NCBI GenBank assembly: GCA_046565505.1 | Contig: JBKHYJ010000045.1 | Location: 62,001 to 126,000 of the forward strand | Length of the DNA stretch: 64,000 nucleotides | Direction of reading: 5' to 3' | From: JBKHYJ01 sp046565505 | GTDB taxonomy: Bacteria; Acidobacteriota; Blastocatellia; UBA7656 | Part shown: piece by piece, positions 34,430 through 43,625 of the stretch | How the letters are laid out: every line of letters starts with the position of its first letter | Position numbering within the stretch: position 1 is the stretch's first letter | Translations under genes and position numbers: made by a program | The notes under the pieces: generated by a model | The model's database searches: none | Told to the model about the DNA's origin: nothing | The model's input: only the letters and a program-made list of their open reading frames with translations

Positions 34430-36871
34430 ATGACTACAAATATAGCTGAAGATACAGGGAACAGGACTTTAGAGCTGCCGATATTATCGCTGAGGAACAC
34501 CGTGATTTTCCCGTCGGGCATTTCGCCCCTCACGGTCGGGCGGCCTCTGTCGCTCGCCGCGGCCGAGGCCGCGCTCGGCACCGAAGAGAAACTGCTCGGC
34601 GTCGTCGCGCAGCGCGATAACGATGAGACGGAGGCTTCATCCACTAACCTATACAAGGTGGGCACGCTCGTGGTCATAAACCGCATGATGCGCGCACCGG
34701 GCACGGAGGACGTACTCCACCTCATAGTGCAGGGGCAGGAGCGGTTCCGAATAATAGGGTTCACGGAGCAGACCCCTTACCTCAAGGCGCGCGTGGAGAT
34801 CCTGCCCGAGCCTGTCAGGGAACAGACGCCGGAGGTCGAGGCGCTCCAGCGCAACATACAGGCCCTGGTTCAGAAGGCGCTGCAATTGCTGCCCAACGTC
34901 CCGACCGAGATCCGAAACATCATAGTGCAGTCCGACGACACGGTTCGGCTGGCTTATTTCCTGGGCTCCGTGCTCGAGCTTGAGGTGAGTCAGGAGCAGG
35001 CGATGCTTGAGGCCGACACGGAAAGCGAGCTGCTCCGCCTGATGCACACCTACCTCGCCCGCGAGGTAGAGGTGCTGGAGATACGGAGCAAGATCGCCAG
35101 CCAGGCGCAGGAAGAGCTCGGCAAGGTGCAGCGCGACTACATACTGCGCGAGCAGATGAAGCAGATTCAAAAAGAGCTGGGCGAGACCGAGCCCGAACAG
35201 GCGGAGGCCAGGCTGCTGCGCGAGCGGCTTGATAAGGCGGAACTGCCCGAGGACGTGCGCACGGAGGCCGAGCGGGAATTGCGCAGGCTTGAGCGGCTGC
35301 CCGCGGCCGCGCCCGACTACCATGTCATACGCACTTACCTGGAGTGGATACTGGACCTCCCCTGGCAGAAGTCCACGGAGGATAACCTCGACCTCAACAA
35401 CGCCCGCGTCGTGCTAGACGAGGACCACTATGATCTCGACGACATTAAAGAGCGCATACTGGAGCACCTGGCGGTCATAAAGCTCAACCCGAAGACTAAA
35501 GCGCCGATACTGTGTTTCGTCGGCCCGCCGGGCGTGGGCAAAACGTCGCTCGGGCAGTCTGTCGCGAGGTCCATGGGGCGCAAGTTCGAGCGCATGTCGC
35601 TCGGCGGCGTGCGCGACGAGGCGGAGCTGCGCGGGCACCGCCGCACTTACATAGGGGCGCTCCCCGGCCGAATCATTCAGGCGCTCCGCCGCGCGGGCGT
35701 CAACAACCCCGTGATGATGCTCGACGAAGTCGATAAGCTGGGGATGGATTTCCGCGGCGACCCGGCCTCGGCGCTGCTTGAGATACTCGACCCCGCGCAG
35801 AATTTCTCGTTCCGGGACCACTACCTCGACCTGCCGTTCGACCTCTCGAAGGTCTTCTTCATCGCGACCGCCAACTCGCTGGCCCCGATACCACCCGCGC
35901 TGCGCGACCGCATGGAGATAATCACGCTTTCCGGCTACAGCGAGGAGGAGAAGCTGCACATCGCTAAGCGTTACCTCGCCCCGAGGCAGATCAAAGAGTC
36001 CGGGCTCGCCATCGAGCAGCTACAGATAACCGACGAGGCCATCGCCGCGATCATCTCCCGCTACACGCGCGAAGCGGGCGTCCGCCAGCTCGAGCGCACG
36101 ATAGGCCGTCTCGCTCGCAAGATCGCGCTGAAGGTAGCCAGGGGCGAGGGCGACGTGTTCACCGTCACGCCGGACGCTCTGGAAGAGTACCTGGGCCACG
36201 AGCGGTTCTTCCACGAGATGGCGCGCGAGAAGCTGCCGGCGGGCGTGGCCACGGGGCTGGCCGTGACGGAGATGGGCGGCGAAGTGCTGTTCATAGAGGC
36301 GACGCTGCTGCCGGGGTCGAAGGGCCTCACGCTGACGGGGCAGCTCGGCGACGTGATGCAAGAGTCCGTGCGCGCGGCGCACAGCTACCTGTGGTCTCAC
36401 AGCTCGGACCTGGGCATCGACTGCAAAGACGTGTTCGACAAAAACGGCGTGCATGTCCACGTCCCCGCGGGGGCCATACCGAAGGACGGCCCGTCGGCGG
36501 GCGTGGCGATAGTTTCCGCGCTCGCCTCGCTCTGCTCGGGCCGCCCGGTCCGCAACGACACGGCGATGACGGGCGAGATAACGCTGAGCGGCCTGGTCTT
36601 CCCCGTCGGCGGCATAAAGGGCAAGGTGCTTGCCGCGCGCCGCGCCGGGATGAAGCGCGTGGTGCTGCCCAGCCGCAACAGGCCCGACCTCAAAGACATC
36701 CCCGATGAAGCGCTGCGTGACCTGGAAGTGCTCTTTGTCGAGCGCGTGGACGAGCTTCTACCGCTCACGCTCTCGCCCACCGGCGGGGCGGCGGGCAAAC
36801 CCTCCGACGAGGCGGAGCACATGCCGGCGGGCAGCGAAGTGGGATTCGAGGGCGGCGAGGCGCGCGCGTAA
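34430..36871 (+). CDS. lon: Lon protease
   Basis: 813 aa from ATG 34430 (an upstream in-frame leader from 34322 overlaps hsp20 and is unlikely). Domains in order: LON substrate-binding N domain (about 15-205), coiled-coil linker, AAA+ module with Walker A GPPGVGKTS (about 360) and the Ser-Lys peptidase domain (catalytic Ser in KDGPSAGVA, Lys in VGGIKGKVLA). A homohexamer degrades misfolded and regulatory proteins. It is the last gene of the run; a strong terminator follows. Confidence 0.98.
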   Translation: MTTNIAEDTGNRTLELPILSLRNTVIFPSGISPLTVGRPLSLAAAEAALGTEEKLLGVVAQRDNDETEASSTNLYKVGTLVVINRMMRAPGTEDVLHLIVQGQERFRIIGFTEQTPYLKARVEILPEPVREQTPEVEALQRNIQALVQKALQLLPNVPTEIRNIIVQSDDTVRLAYFLGSVLELEVSQEQAMLEADTESELLRLMHTYLAREVEVLEIRSKIASQAQEELGKVQRDYILREQMKQIQKELGETEPEQAEARLLRERLDKAELPEDVRTEAERELRRLERLPAAAPDYHVIRTYLEWILDLPWQKSTEDNLDLNNARVVLDEDHYDLDDIKERILEHLAVIKLNPKTKAPILCFVGPPGVGKTSLGQSVARSMGRKFERMSLGGVRDEAELRGHRRTYIGALPGRIIQALRRAGVNNPVMMLDEVDKLGMDFRGDPASALLEILDPAQNFSFRDHYLDLPFDLSKVFFIATANSLAPIPPALRDRMEIITLSGYSEEEKLHIAKRYLAPRQIKESGLAIEQLQITDEAIAAIISRYTREAGVRQLERTIGRLARKIALKVARGEGDVFTVTPDALEEYLGHERFFHEMAREKLPAGVATGLAVTEMGGEVLFIEATLLPGSKGLTLTGQLGDVMQESVRAAHSYLWSHSSDLGIDCKDVFDKNGVHVHVPAGAIPKDGPSAGVAIVSALASLCSGRPVRNDTAMTGEITLSGLVFPVGGIKGKVLAARRAGMKRVVLPSRNRPDLKDIPDEALRDLEVLFVERVDELLPLTLSPTGGAAGKPSDEAEHMPAGSEVGFEGGEARA

Positions 36872-36891
36872 TCTGGGGGTAAACTGATCGT

Positions 36892-36942
36892 GTGCGGGGC
36901 GACCCCTGAAGTAAGTCCGCGGCTCGCCCCGCACGCTTTTTT
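36892..36942 (+). terminator. Rho-independent terminator after lon
   Basis: An 11-bp perfect stem (GTGCGGGGCGA / TCGCCCCGCAC, 36892-36902 with 36924-36934) is followed by GC and six T. It closes the proteostasis run. Confidence 0.92.
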
Positions 36943-36993
36943 ACGCCCGGCCGGGCGGGGCGTTCTGCCTGCCTCGCCGTGGAATGTTTAAGC

Positions 36994-37158
36994 TCACTTG
37001 GATTCGGGCCGGTCGTTGCGTGGTAAGCCCTCTCCGTACGCGGCGGGTCTGTCTTCGGCCTCTCTCGCTTCGGATGATTGCTCGGTCCGCTCTCTCATCG
37101 CCTGGTTCTTCTTGTTCGTATCTTCCCCGTCTTTTTTCTGTCTCTCTTTCTCGGACAT
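36994..37158 (-). CDS. Highly charged 54-aa protein, unknown
   Basis: Begins MSEKERQKKDGEDTNKKNQ and is almost entirely charged or polar (Glu, Lys, Arg, Asp), so probably disordered. The ATG at 37158 follows GGAGGGACCG, a good ribosome binding site; the longer frame from 37329 is not needed. Such short, charged proteins include stress-induced hydrophilins, but no family is recognised. It lies between lon (convergent) and the class D beta-lactamase on the same strand. Confidence 0.6.
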   Translation of the reverse strand: MSEKERQKKDGEDTNKKNQAMRERTEQSSEAREAEDRPAAYGEGLPRNDRPESK

Positions 37159-37375
37159 CGGTCCCTCCGTGTCAGGTGATAAACCTCTCGCAGAGCGTCC
37201 AACAGTCGGACAAGCCGCCGTGTGTGGAATACGCCGCCTGATATAACAGGCGTGGATTCGTTCGAGCTTATCCCGGCACCTGTCTGCCGGAAAACTCCGG
37301 CCCGGCGGCGCGCGCCCGGCTTCCGTCATGGTAGCACAAGCCTCTGCCGGAAAATGAGCGTCATTACTCTGTATT

Positions 37376-38185
37376 CTATTTCTGCGGCAGGCAGCCCAGG
37401 CTCGCGAGTACCTGCCTGGTGATGTCGATTCGCCTGTCGCGAATCGACCTGTAATCCGGGCCCTCGATGTTGGTGGCGAAGAAGTATACGTTGCCGCCCG
37501 TCTCGACGTAGCCGACGAACCACCCTATGATTTTACCCTCCGCTATGGAGCCTCCGCCCGTCTTCCCGCTCAGCCTGTAAGCCGGAGTCTGTTCGAGAAG
37601 GAGAATGTCTTTGACTATGTCCGCGGAACGTTTCGAGACCGGCAGCCTCCCCGCGTAGAAGGCCTTCAGGAACTCCACCTGCTCGTCGGCCGACACCTTC
37701 AAAGAGTTGTCGAGCCAGAACTCATCGACCGGCCCGCCGATTCGCCGATTGCCATACCCGAACGCGCCCAGAAATTTCTTCATCCTCTCGCGGCCGACTC
37801 GCAGGGCAAGCTCCCTGTAATACCACACGACCGAGTACTTGATCGCGGACCTCAGCGTGTGGTCCTGCCCCCAGTGGCTGAACGGCTCCGTGTCCCAGTT
37901 ATCCTGCGGCGGGTATTTCGCCCGGTCCCACGGGATCACGAAATCCGCGTCCCTTATCACGCCGGTTTCGAGCCCTATCAGCGAGTTGGGGATCTTGAAA
38001 GTGGATTTAGGGCTGAACCTCTCGCGACACCGCCGCTCGTTGTGCCGGACGTAGCGGTCGTTCTTCATGTCGTAGAGGACGAAAGCGCCCTCCGTGCCCC
38101 GGAAAAACGGGCTCAAGTCCTGCGCGCGGCTTGCGCCCGCCGCGCCGCAAGACAGCAGAATCGACAAAGCCAGAAATGCTCTCAT
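37376..38185 (-). CDS. Class D (OXA-type) beta-lactamase or related penicillin-binding hydrolase
   Basis: 269 aa with a signal peptide (ALSILLSCGAAGASRAQ). All class D motifs are at expected places: STFK (S61, K64), SVV (S118), YGN (144-146), a Trp at 157 and KTG (208-210). The Lys of STFK is normally carbamylated. By sequence it should hydrolyse beta-lactams in the periplasm, though environmental members may have other targets, as in BlaR-type sensors. I chose ATG 38185, which gives a clean signal peptide. It lies 23 bp after the GH63-like glucosidase gene, likely in the same transcript. Confidence 0.92.
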   Translation of the reverse strand: MRAFLALSILLSCGAAGASRAQDLSPFFRGTEGAFVLYDMKNDRYVRHNERRCRERFSPKSTFKIPNSLIGLETGVIRDADFVIPWDRAKYPPQDNWDTEPFSHWGQDHTLRSAIKYSVVWYYRELALRVGRERMKKFLGAFGYGNRRIGGPVDEFWLDNSLKVSADEQVEFLKAFYAGRLPVSKRSADIVKDILLLEQTPAYRLSGKTGGGSIAEGKIIGWFVGYVETGGNVYFFATNIEGPDYRSIRDRRIDITRQVLASLGCLPQK

Positions 38186-38208
38186 GGTATTTAAGCCCCG
38201 CCCGCGGT

Positions 38209-40950
38209 TTAGCGCCGCCACTCGTCTATCAGTGAAGCGACCAGCGCGGTCCACCCCGTCTGGTGCGACGCGCCTATGCCCGCGCCATTGTCGCCATGAA
38301 AATATTCGTAGAATAAGATGTAGTCGCGCCAGTGCGGGTCGTCCTGAAATTTTTTCGTCCCGCCGTAGACCGGCCGCCTGCCCTGCTCGTCCTTCGTGAA
38401 TATGCGTATCTGGCGGTTGGCTATCTCTTCGGCCATCTCGGTGAGCGTAACCTGGCGGCCCGCGCCCCCCGGCAGCGTCACGCTGAACTTAGGCCCGTAG
38501 GCCTTGCCCAGTTTCCTGAGCGATTCGATTATCAAAAACGTGGTCGGGAACCAGACGGGCCCCCGCCAGTTGGAGTTGCCGCCCTTGATCTTGTTGTCAG
38601 ACTCGGCCGGCTCGTACCGCACCTCGCTGTTGCCGAAGACGTAGGGGTGCCCCTGGTGAAATTTTGAAAGGCTGCGGATTCCGTAGTCGGACAGGAATTC
38701 CTCCGAGTCGAAGACCCTGTCCAGTATGCCCCTCAACTGCCCCTCGTCCACTATCGCCAGGACGTAGACCTTCATGCCGTCATGCTCTATGAGGTGAACG
38801 CACCGCTGCACGATGTCCTGGCGGTTGCGCACGAACCAGTCGAGGTTCGAGCGGAAGACCTCGAACGGCTGTATCCAGTCCAGCTCCAGCCGCTCGATGG
38901 CGTAGAGCGGGATGATGCCCACCAGCGAGCGTACGCGGAACTTATGGAAGTCGCCGCCGGGGTAGCGCAGCACGTCGTAGAAGAAGCCGTCCTTCTCGTC
39001 CCACAGCGAGTAGTCGCGCCCGCCCCTGCGCTTCATCGCCGCCCCGACGTAGACGTAATGCTCGAAGAACTTCGTGGCGAGGCTCTCGTAGACGTTGTTC
39101 TCCTTCGCCAGCTCCAGCGCGATCCGCATGAGGTTCAGGCAGAACATCCCCATCCACCCCGTCGCGTCGCTCTGCTCCAGCACCACGCCGCCCGCCTGCT
39201 TCTCGCTCCTGTCGATCACCGTGATGTTATCCAGGCCGAGGAACCCGCCCTCGAAAATATTGTTCCCCTCGCGGTCCACCTTGTTCACCCACCAGGCGAA
39301 ATTTATCAGCAGCTTGTGGAAACACTTCTCCAGCCAGCCGCGGTCCGCGCGCCCGTTCCTTATGCGGTCCATGTTGTAGACGCGCCAGACGCCCCACGCA
39401 TGCACGGGCGGGTTCAAGTCCGAGAACTCCCACTCGTAAGCAGGTATCTGCCCGTTCGGGTGCTGGAACTGCTCGAACAACATCAGCCACAGGTTCTCTT
39501 TCGCGAACTCCGCGTCTACCAGCGCGAGCGCCACGCACTGGAACGCGAGGTCCCAGGCGGCGAACCACGGGTACTCCCACTTGTCTGGCATCGAGAGCAC
39601 GCGCAGGGAATTCAGGTGCTGCCAGTGCGCGTTGCGCGCCGACCACCGGGATTCGGGCGGGGGGGCGTTGGCGTTGTCGCCCTCAAGCCAGACGTGCACG
39701 TCGAATATGTAGCTCTGCTTCGACCACAAGAGCCCCGCGAACGCCTGCCGCTGGACGCGGCGCTCGTCTTCGCTCGCCCTCGGCGGGTGGATGGACTCGT
39801 AGAACTCGTCGGCCTCCTGCCGCCGCCGCTCGATTATTCTATCGACGTCTTCGAGGGGCGAAGCCGCCGAGCGGGGACCGACCCCGGCCCGCACCGCACC
39901 CGCGCCGTAGCGATCCGGGGTCAACCTGAGCCTGACGACCGCCGACCCGCCCGCGGGGACCACGCGCCCGTAGCGCAAGCACGACTTGGTCCCGGCCAGT
40001 GCCGGGTTGACCGCCTGCTCGCCGTTTATGATGTAACGATGAAAAGCGTCTTTGAAATAACCAGAGCGCGTCGTCTGCCTCGGCTGGCGGTCTAGGGCCG
40101 GGTTCGTCTCGTTGTCTGTGAAGAGGGCCTCGGCGCCCGCGTCCGCGTATAGGTGGCGCTCGCCGAGGAAATGTCTGAAAGGGATCGTCTTGAGCATCTC
40201 CGCCTTCGAATGGTCCGCCGTGAGGCTCAAGTAACCCTCGCCCGCCTCGCCCGCGTAGATCAAAGGCTGCGGGCCGGGCGGGTCCGTCCACCCCCAGGTG
40301 TTTCTGAACCAGAGGTGCGGGATGATGTGAAGCGGCGCGTCTTCCGGCCCGCGGTTGAAGGCTTCGATCCTTACGCAGATATCTTCGGGCGACGCCTTCG
40401 CGTATTCGACGAAGACGTCGAAATACCTGTCTTCATCGAAGACGCCCGTGTCGATAAGCTCGTACTCGAACCCGCGCCCGTCGCGCTTCTGGTTCTCCTC
40501 CACGAGCCGCGCGTAAGGGAACTCCGACTGCGGGTACTTGTAGAGGAATTTCATGTAGCTGTGCGTCGGCGTGTTGTCCAGGTAGAAGTAATACTCCTTC
40601 ACGTCCTCGCCGTGGTTGGCCTCCGAGGGCGTGAGCCCGAACGCCCGCTCTTTAAGTATGGGGTCGCGCCCATTCCACAGCGCCAGCGCGAAGACGAGCA
40701 GCTGGTAGCGGTCGCATATCCCCGCCAACCCGTCCTCGCCCCACCGGAAGGCGCGTCCGCGCGCCTGGTCGTGCGTCAGGTAATGCCAGGCGTCGCCGCC
40801 GGGCGAGTAATCCTCGCGCACCGTCCCCCAGGCGCGCTCGCTGACGAACGGGCCCCAGCGACGCCAGGGCGGGACGCCCTCGCCATGCTCTTTCAACCTC
40901 TGGTGCTCTTTTGTCAGCGGAGACGACGCGGAAGCGGGTTCATTTTTCAT
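38209..40950 (-). CDS. GH63-like glucosidase (MGH1-type glycoside hydrolase)
   Basis: 913 aa. The N-terminal part (about 1-370) is a beta-sandwich as in GH63 enzymes (ERAWGTVREDYSPGGDAW), and the C-terminal part (about 400-910) is an (alpha/alpha)6 barrel (FAAWDLAFQCVALAL, GGNSNWRGPVWFPT). Related bacterial enzymes cleave alpha-glucosides. No signal peptide, so probably cytoplasmic. The start codon lies inside the end of the PP2C gene (11-bp overlap), so the two are translationally coupled. The neighbouring debranching enzyme and treZ suggest a role in alpha-glucan or trehalose turnover. Catalytic residues cannot be assigned from reading alone. Confidence 0.88.
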   Translation of the reverse strand: MKNEPASASSPLTKEHQRLKEHGEGVPPWRRWGPFVSERAWGTVREDYSPGGDAWHYLTHDQARGRAFRWGEDGLAGICDRYQLLVFALALWNGRDPILKERAFGLTPSEANHGEDVKEYYFYLDNTPTHSYMKFLYKYPQSEFPYARLVEENQKRDGRGFEYELIDTGVFDEDRYFDVFVEYAKASPEDICVRIEAFNRGPEDAPLHIIPHLWFRNTWGWTDPPGPQPLIYAGEAGEGYLSLTADHSKAEMLKTIPFRHFLGERHLYADAGAEALFTDNETNPALDRQPRQTTRSGYFKDAFHRYIINGEQAVNPALAGTKSCLRYGRVVPAGGSAVVRLRLTPDRYGAGAVRAGVGPRSAASPLEDVDRIIERRRQEADEFYESIHPPRASEDERRVQRQAFAGLLWSKQSYIFDVHVWLEGDNANAPPPESRWSARNAHWQHLNSLRVLSMPDKWEYPWFAAWDLAFQCVALALVDAEFAKENLWLMLFEQFQHPNGQIPAYEWEFSDLNPPVHAWGVWRVYNMDRIRNGRADRGWLEKCFHKLLINFAWWVNKVDREGNNIFEGGFLGLDNITVIDRSEKQAGGVVLEQSDATGWMGMFCLNLMRIALELAKENNVYESLATKFFEHYVYVGAAMKRRGGRDYSLWDEKDGFFYDVLRYPGGDFHKFRVRSLVGIIPLYAIERLELDWIQPFEVFRSNLDWFVRNRQDIVQRCVHLIEHDGMKVYVLAIVDEGQLRGILDRVFDSEEFLSDYGIRSLSKFHQGHPYVFGNSEVRYEPAESDNKIKGGNSNWRGPVWFPTTFLIIESLRKLGKAYGPKFSVTLPGGAGRQVTLTEMAEEIANRQIRIFTKDEQGRRPVYGGTKKFQDDPHWRDYILFYEYFHGDNGAGIGASHQTGWTALVASLIDEWRR

Positions 40951-42229
40951 CTGTGGAAGAAGGTTCCGAGGTCTGGGGCTGCTGCCTTGACTTCAAATAA
41001 TGGCCGTAGAAAAAGTACATGGTCGCCGCGATCAGAAGCAGTGAGACTATCGTTAAAATTATTATGCCGACGTAGCTTTTCTTTTCGGCCGGCGCGCCCT
41101 GCGCGGGCTTCATTTCGGCCCGCATGAATTCTTGAGACAGCACCGTGGACGAATGGTCTGGGACCGTCTGTATGGGCAGAAGTGAATCGCCCCCCGCCTC
41201 GTGCGAAGCGAGTTCAGACGAAGCCTCTTCAGGCGGGGCCTGCGCGGGCGCAACGTCATCGGGCGAGTCGCCGGGCGGCGGGGGGACGACGGCCGTCAGC
41301 ATCTGCGTGATCCCGTTATCTTTCGCCTGGGCTACGGGCGAGGCGAAGGTCGGCGCGGCGCCGGCGTTGTCTGAGAGGTAGTCCTGATCCAGCGCATGCA
41401 GGCTCGCCGAAACGGACTGGATTTCGCTCGCCGACAGCATGGCGTCCCCGTCGAACCGAGCGACGACGACCGTTATGTTATCTTCCCCGCCGCGCTCGTT
41501 CGCCAGTTTTATCAGGCGGTGGCAGGCGCTCATGAGGTCTTCGGATTCTTCCACCGCCAGCCGGAATTCCTCCGGCCGCACCTTGTTCGACAGCCCGTCG
41601 CTGCAAATCAACAGGCAATCGTTGCGGCAGAGCTGAACGGTCGTCATGGCGACTTTCACGCTGGGCTGCGTGCCGAGCGCCTGCATGATCACGTTCTGCG
41701 GGACCGAGTGGATCTGGTCCGGGCGTATCGCGCCTGAATCCACCAGCATCTGCGCGAGCGATTGGTCCTTGGTGACCTGCTTGACCCGCTCGCCCCGTAT
41801 GAGGTAAGCGCGAGAGTCGCCGACCTGCGCGATGTTGGCGACCGTCCCCTGCACGAGCACTGCCGTGACGGTGGCCCCCATGCCCGCCAGCTCCGGGTTT
41901 TGAAGCGAATGATTCCAGACGCGCTCGTTTGCGGCCTCGGTCGCGAGCCTCAATTGCTCAGTCACGTCGCGGCCGGCCGGGCTGCCCATGAGCGACTCGC
42001 TTATGGTCGTGACCGCGAGCTCGCTGGCGACCTCCCCCGCGGCCGCGCCGCCCATGCCGTCGGAGACGATCATCAGGCTGCCGCGCTCGCCCAGGCTGTG
42101 CGTGCTTATGTCCGGCCCGAGCCCCGTGTTACCCGTGGACAGGTCGGCGACCAGGAACGAATCTTCGTTCCCGCTGCGCTGCATGCCCACATCCGTGCTG
42201 GCGAAGACAGAGACTTTTATGTCGTCCAT
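40940..42229 (-). CDS. PP2C-family Ser/Thr phosphatase with C-terminal membrane anchor
   Basis: 429 aa. The PPM/PP2C catalytic domain covers about residues 1-250: TDVGMQRSGNEDS, VSDGMGG, GDSRAY, CSDGLSN and GGEDNITVVVA, which give the metal-binding Asp residues. A Pro/Glu/Ala-rich linker leads to one transmembrane helix (about 390-412, IIILTIVSLLLIAATMYFF) near the C-terminus, so the catalytic domain faces the cytoplasm. It should remove phosphate from Ser/Thr targets of Hanks-type kinases; no kinase is in the window. It lies downstream of the FHA gene and overlaps the glucosidase gene. Confidence 0.92.
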   Translation of the reverse strand: MDDIKVSVFASTDVGMQRSGNEDSFLVADLSTGNTGLGPDISTHSLGERGSLMIVSDGMGGAAAGEVASELAVTTISESLMGSPAGRDVTEQLRLATEAANERVWNHSLQNPELAGMGATVTAVLVQGTVANIAQVGDSRAYLIRGERVKQVTKDQSLAQMLVDSGAIRPDQIHSVPQNVIMQALGTQPSVKVAMTTVQLCRNDCLLICSDGLSNKVRPEEFRLAVEESEDLMSACHRLIKLANERGGEDNITVVVARFDGDAMLSASEIQSVSASLHALDQDYLSDNAGAAPTFASPVAQAKDNGITQMLTAVVPPPPGDSPDDVAPAQAPPEEASSELASHEAGGDSLLPIQTVPDHSSTVLSQEFMRAEMKPAQGAPAEKKSYVGIIILTIVSLLLIAATMYFFYGHYLKSRQQPQTSEPSSTDEK

Positions 42230-42354
42230 TTAGGAGCCTCGAATCGGCGGCGGGGCAGGGTGTCAGAGTAAGCGAGCCTTGGAACCGGCTTCCAGAGCCT
42301 CTTCCGAGGCGGCGCCCGCCGGCCGGGCCCGGCGCAGACCTCCGCCCCCTCGCC

Positions 42355-43440
42355 TCACACTTCAAATCTAAAGAGCTGCTTGCCGACCAGTATCATGTCG
42401 CCGGGCTTAAGCTCGACCTCGCCCTTGATTTTCACGAAGGTCCCGTTGCGGCTCCCCTCGTCGGTCAGTATGAAGCTGTTGCCCCGGCGGATTATTCGGG
42501 CATGGCGGCCCGACATGAATCCGTCGTGCGGGAAAGTGATGTCGCCGCTGGCCCTGCCTATTATCGTCTCCTCGTCGATCTCGTACACGTCGCCCGACTG
42601 CCCGCCTTCCATGACGAGGTGGAGCTTGCCTTTGACCGCGGCGAAGGACGAGGCCATGACAACCGTTTTTGCCACCGTCATGACGGCCCCGCAGCTCCCG
42701 CAAAACGCGCTGCCTGTGCTATTCATATGGCCGCACTGAGGGCATGCGACTTCGCCCCCCTCGGCAGAGGCCGCGGGCGATTGCACCTGCTCGGTCGGGG
42801 GGGATTGCCTTTGCGGCGGCGGCGCTTGCCTTTGTGGCGGTGCTTGCCTTTCACTCATGGGCATGGAAGGTTTCTTCGCGGGCGGCTCCGCCACGACCGT
42901 GGCTGGGCCGACCGGGGGGGGGACTCGTTCGGGGGGCGTCGCGGGCCGCGGCGCGACCGGCCTGTGCTCCTGGGGCGGCCGAGCGGCGGGCTTGTCCTGT
43001 TTATCCTCCGGCTTAGTCACGGCAGGCGTAGCGACGACGGTCTTCAGCCCTTGCGCGGCGGGCTCGGGCTCGGCGGGCGCGGTCGAGGGGGTCTCGGTCG
43101 GGACGGTCTTGAACCCTTCCGGGGATTTGTGCTCGGCGGCGGGCCGGGGCGGCTCGGGGGGCTGCGCTTTAGGCAGCCTGCTGCCGCACTGCTGGCAGAA
43201 AGACCACCCGGCCTCATTCAACGTCTGGCACTTCGGGCATACCACTCCTTGCGGGTCATTTGAAGCAGAGCCCTCCTGATTACGCTGCTGCTCCGACACG
43301 ACGATAGTGGGCGGGAGGTCATGGTCGCTGTCTGCCTGGGAGTCGCGGGCCGGCTTCGCTTCTTGCAGAGAGTCGCCGCACATGCGGCAGACGGAAGATC
43401 CGGGTTTGTTTCCGGCCCCACAATTTGGACAGATGGTCAT
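42355..43440 (-). CDS. Zinc-ribbon and FHA-domain protein
   Basis: 361 aa. Two CxxC...CxxC ribbons lie at the N-terminus (CPNCGAGNK...CRMCG and CPKCQTLNE...CQQCG), a third near residue 235 (CPQCGHMNS...CGSCG), and a Pro/Gln/Glu-rich linker of about 120 residues between them. The C-terminus (about 270-361) is an FHA phosphothreonine-binding domain (GRASGDITFPHDGFMSGRHARI, DEGSRNGTFV). It should bind phosphorylated partners and sits one gene before the PP2C phosphatase. A minus-strand promoter lies just upstream, and AAGGAG precedes ATG 43440. Confidence 0.9.
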   Translation of the reverse strand: MTICPNCGAGNKPGSSVCRMCGDSLQEAKPARDSQADSDHDLPPTIVVSEQQRNQEGSASNDPQGVVCPKCQTLNEAGWSFCQQCGSRLPKAQPPEPPRPAAEHKSPEGFKTVPTETPSTAPAEPEPAAQGLKTVVATPAVTKPEDKQDKPAARPPQEHRPVAPRPATPPERVPPPVGPATVVAEPPAKKPSMPMSERQAPPQRQAPPPQRQSPPTEQVQSPAASAEGGEVACPQCGHMNSTGSAFCGSCGAVMTVAKTVVMASSFAAVKGKLHLVMEGGQSGDVYEIDEETIIGRASGDITFPHDGFMSGRHARIIRRGNSFILTDEGSRNGTFVKIKGEVELKPGDMILVGKQLFRFEV

Positions 43441-43471
43441 ATGATAGCGCTCCTTGGGTTATACGCTCGCT

Positions 43472-43500
43472 ATTATACGTAATGGTCATTTTTATGGAAA
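43472..43500 (-). promoter_or_regulatory. Candidate promoter of the FHA-PP2C-glucosidase-bla run
   Basis: On the minus strand a perfect TATAAT (43477-43472) has TTTCCA (43500-43495) 17 bp upstream. It lies about 30 bp before the FHA gene start, so this group can be transcribed independently of treZ and the debranching enzyme. Confidence 0.6.
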
Positions 43501-43625
43501 CAAGAAACTCGCGACTTGCCCCGTGCAATTACGCTTTAAGCGGGCGCGACTCGGATTCATATCAACGCCCCTCGGGTGCGCAAACAAAGTCGAGCGTCGG
43601 ACATGTCGCTGGCCCCGCCTGAGCT

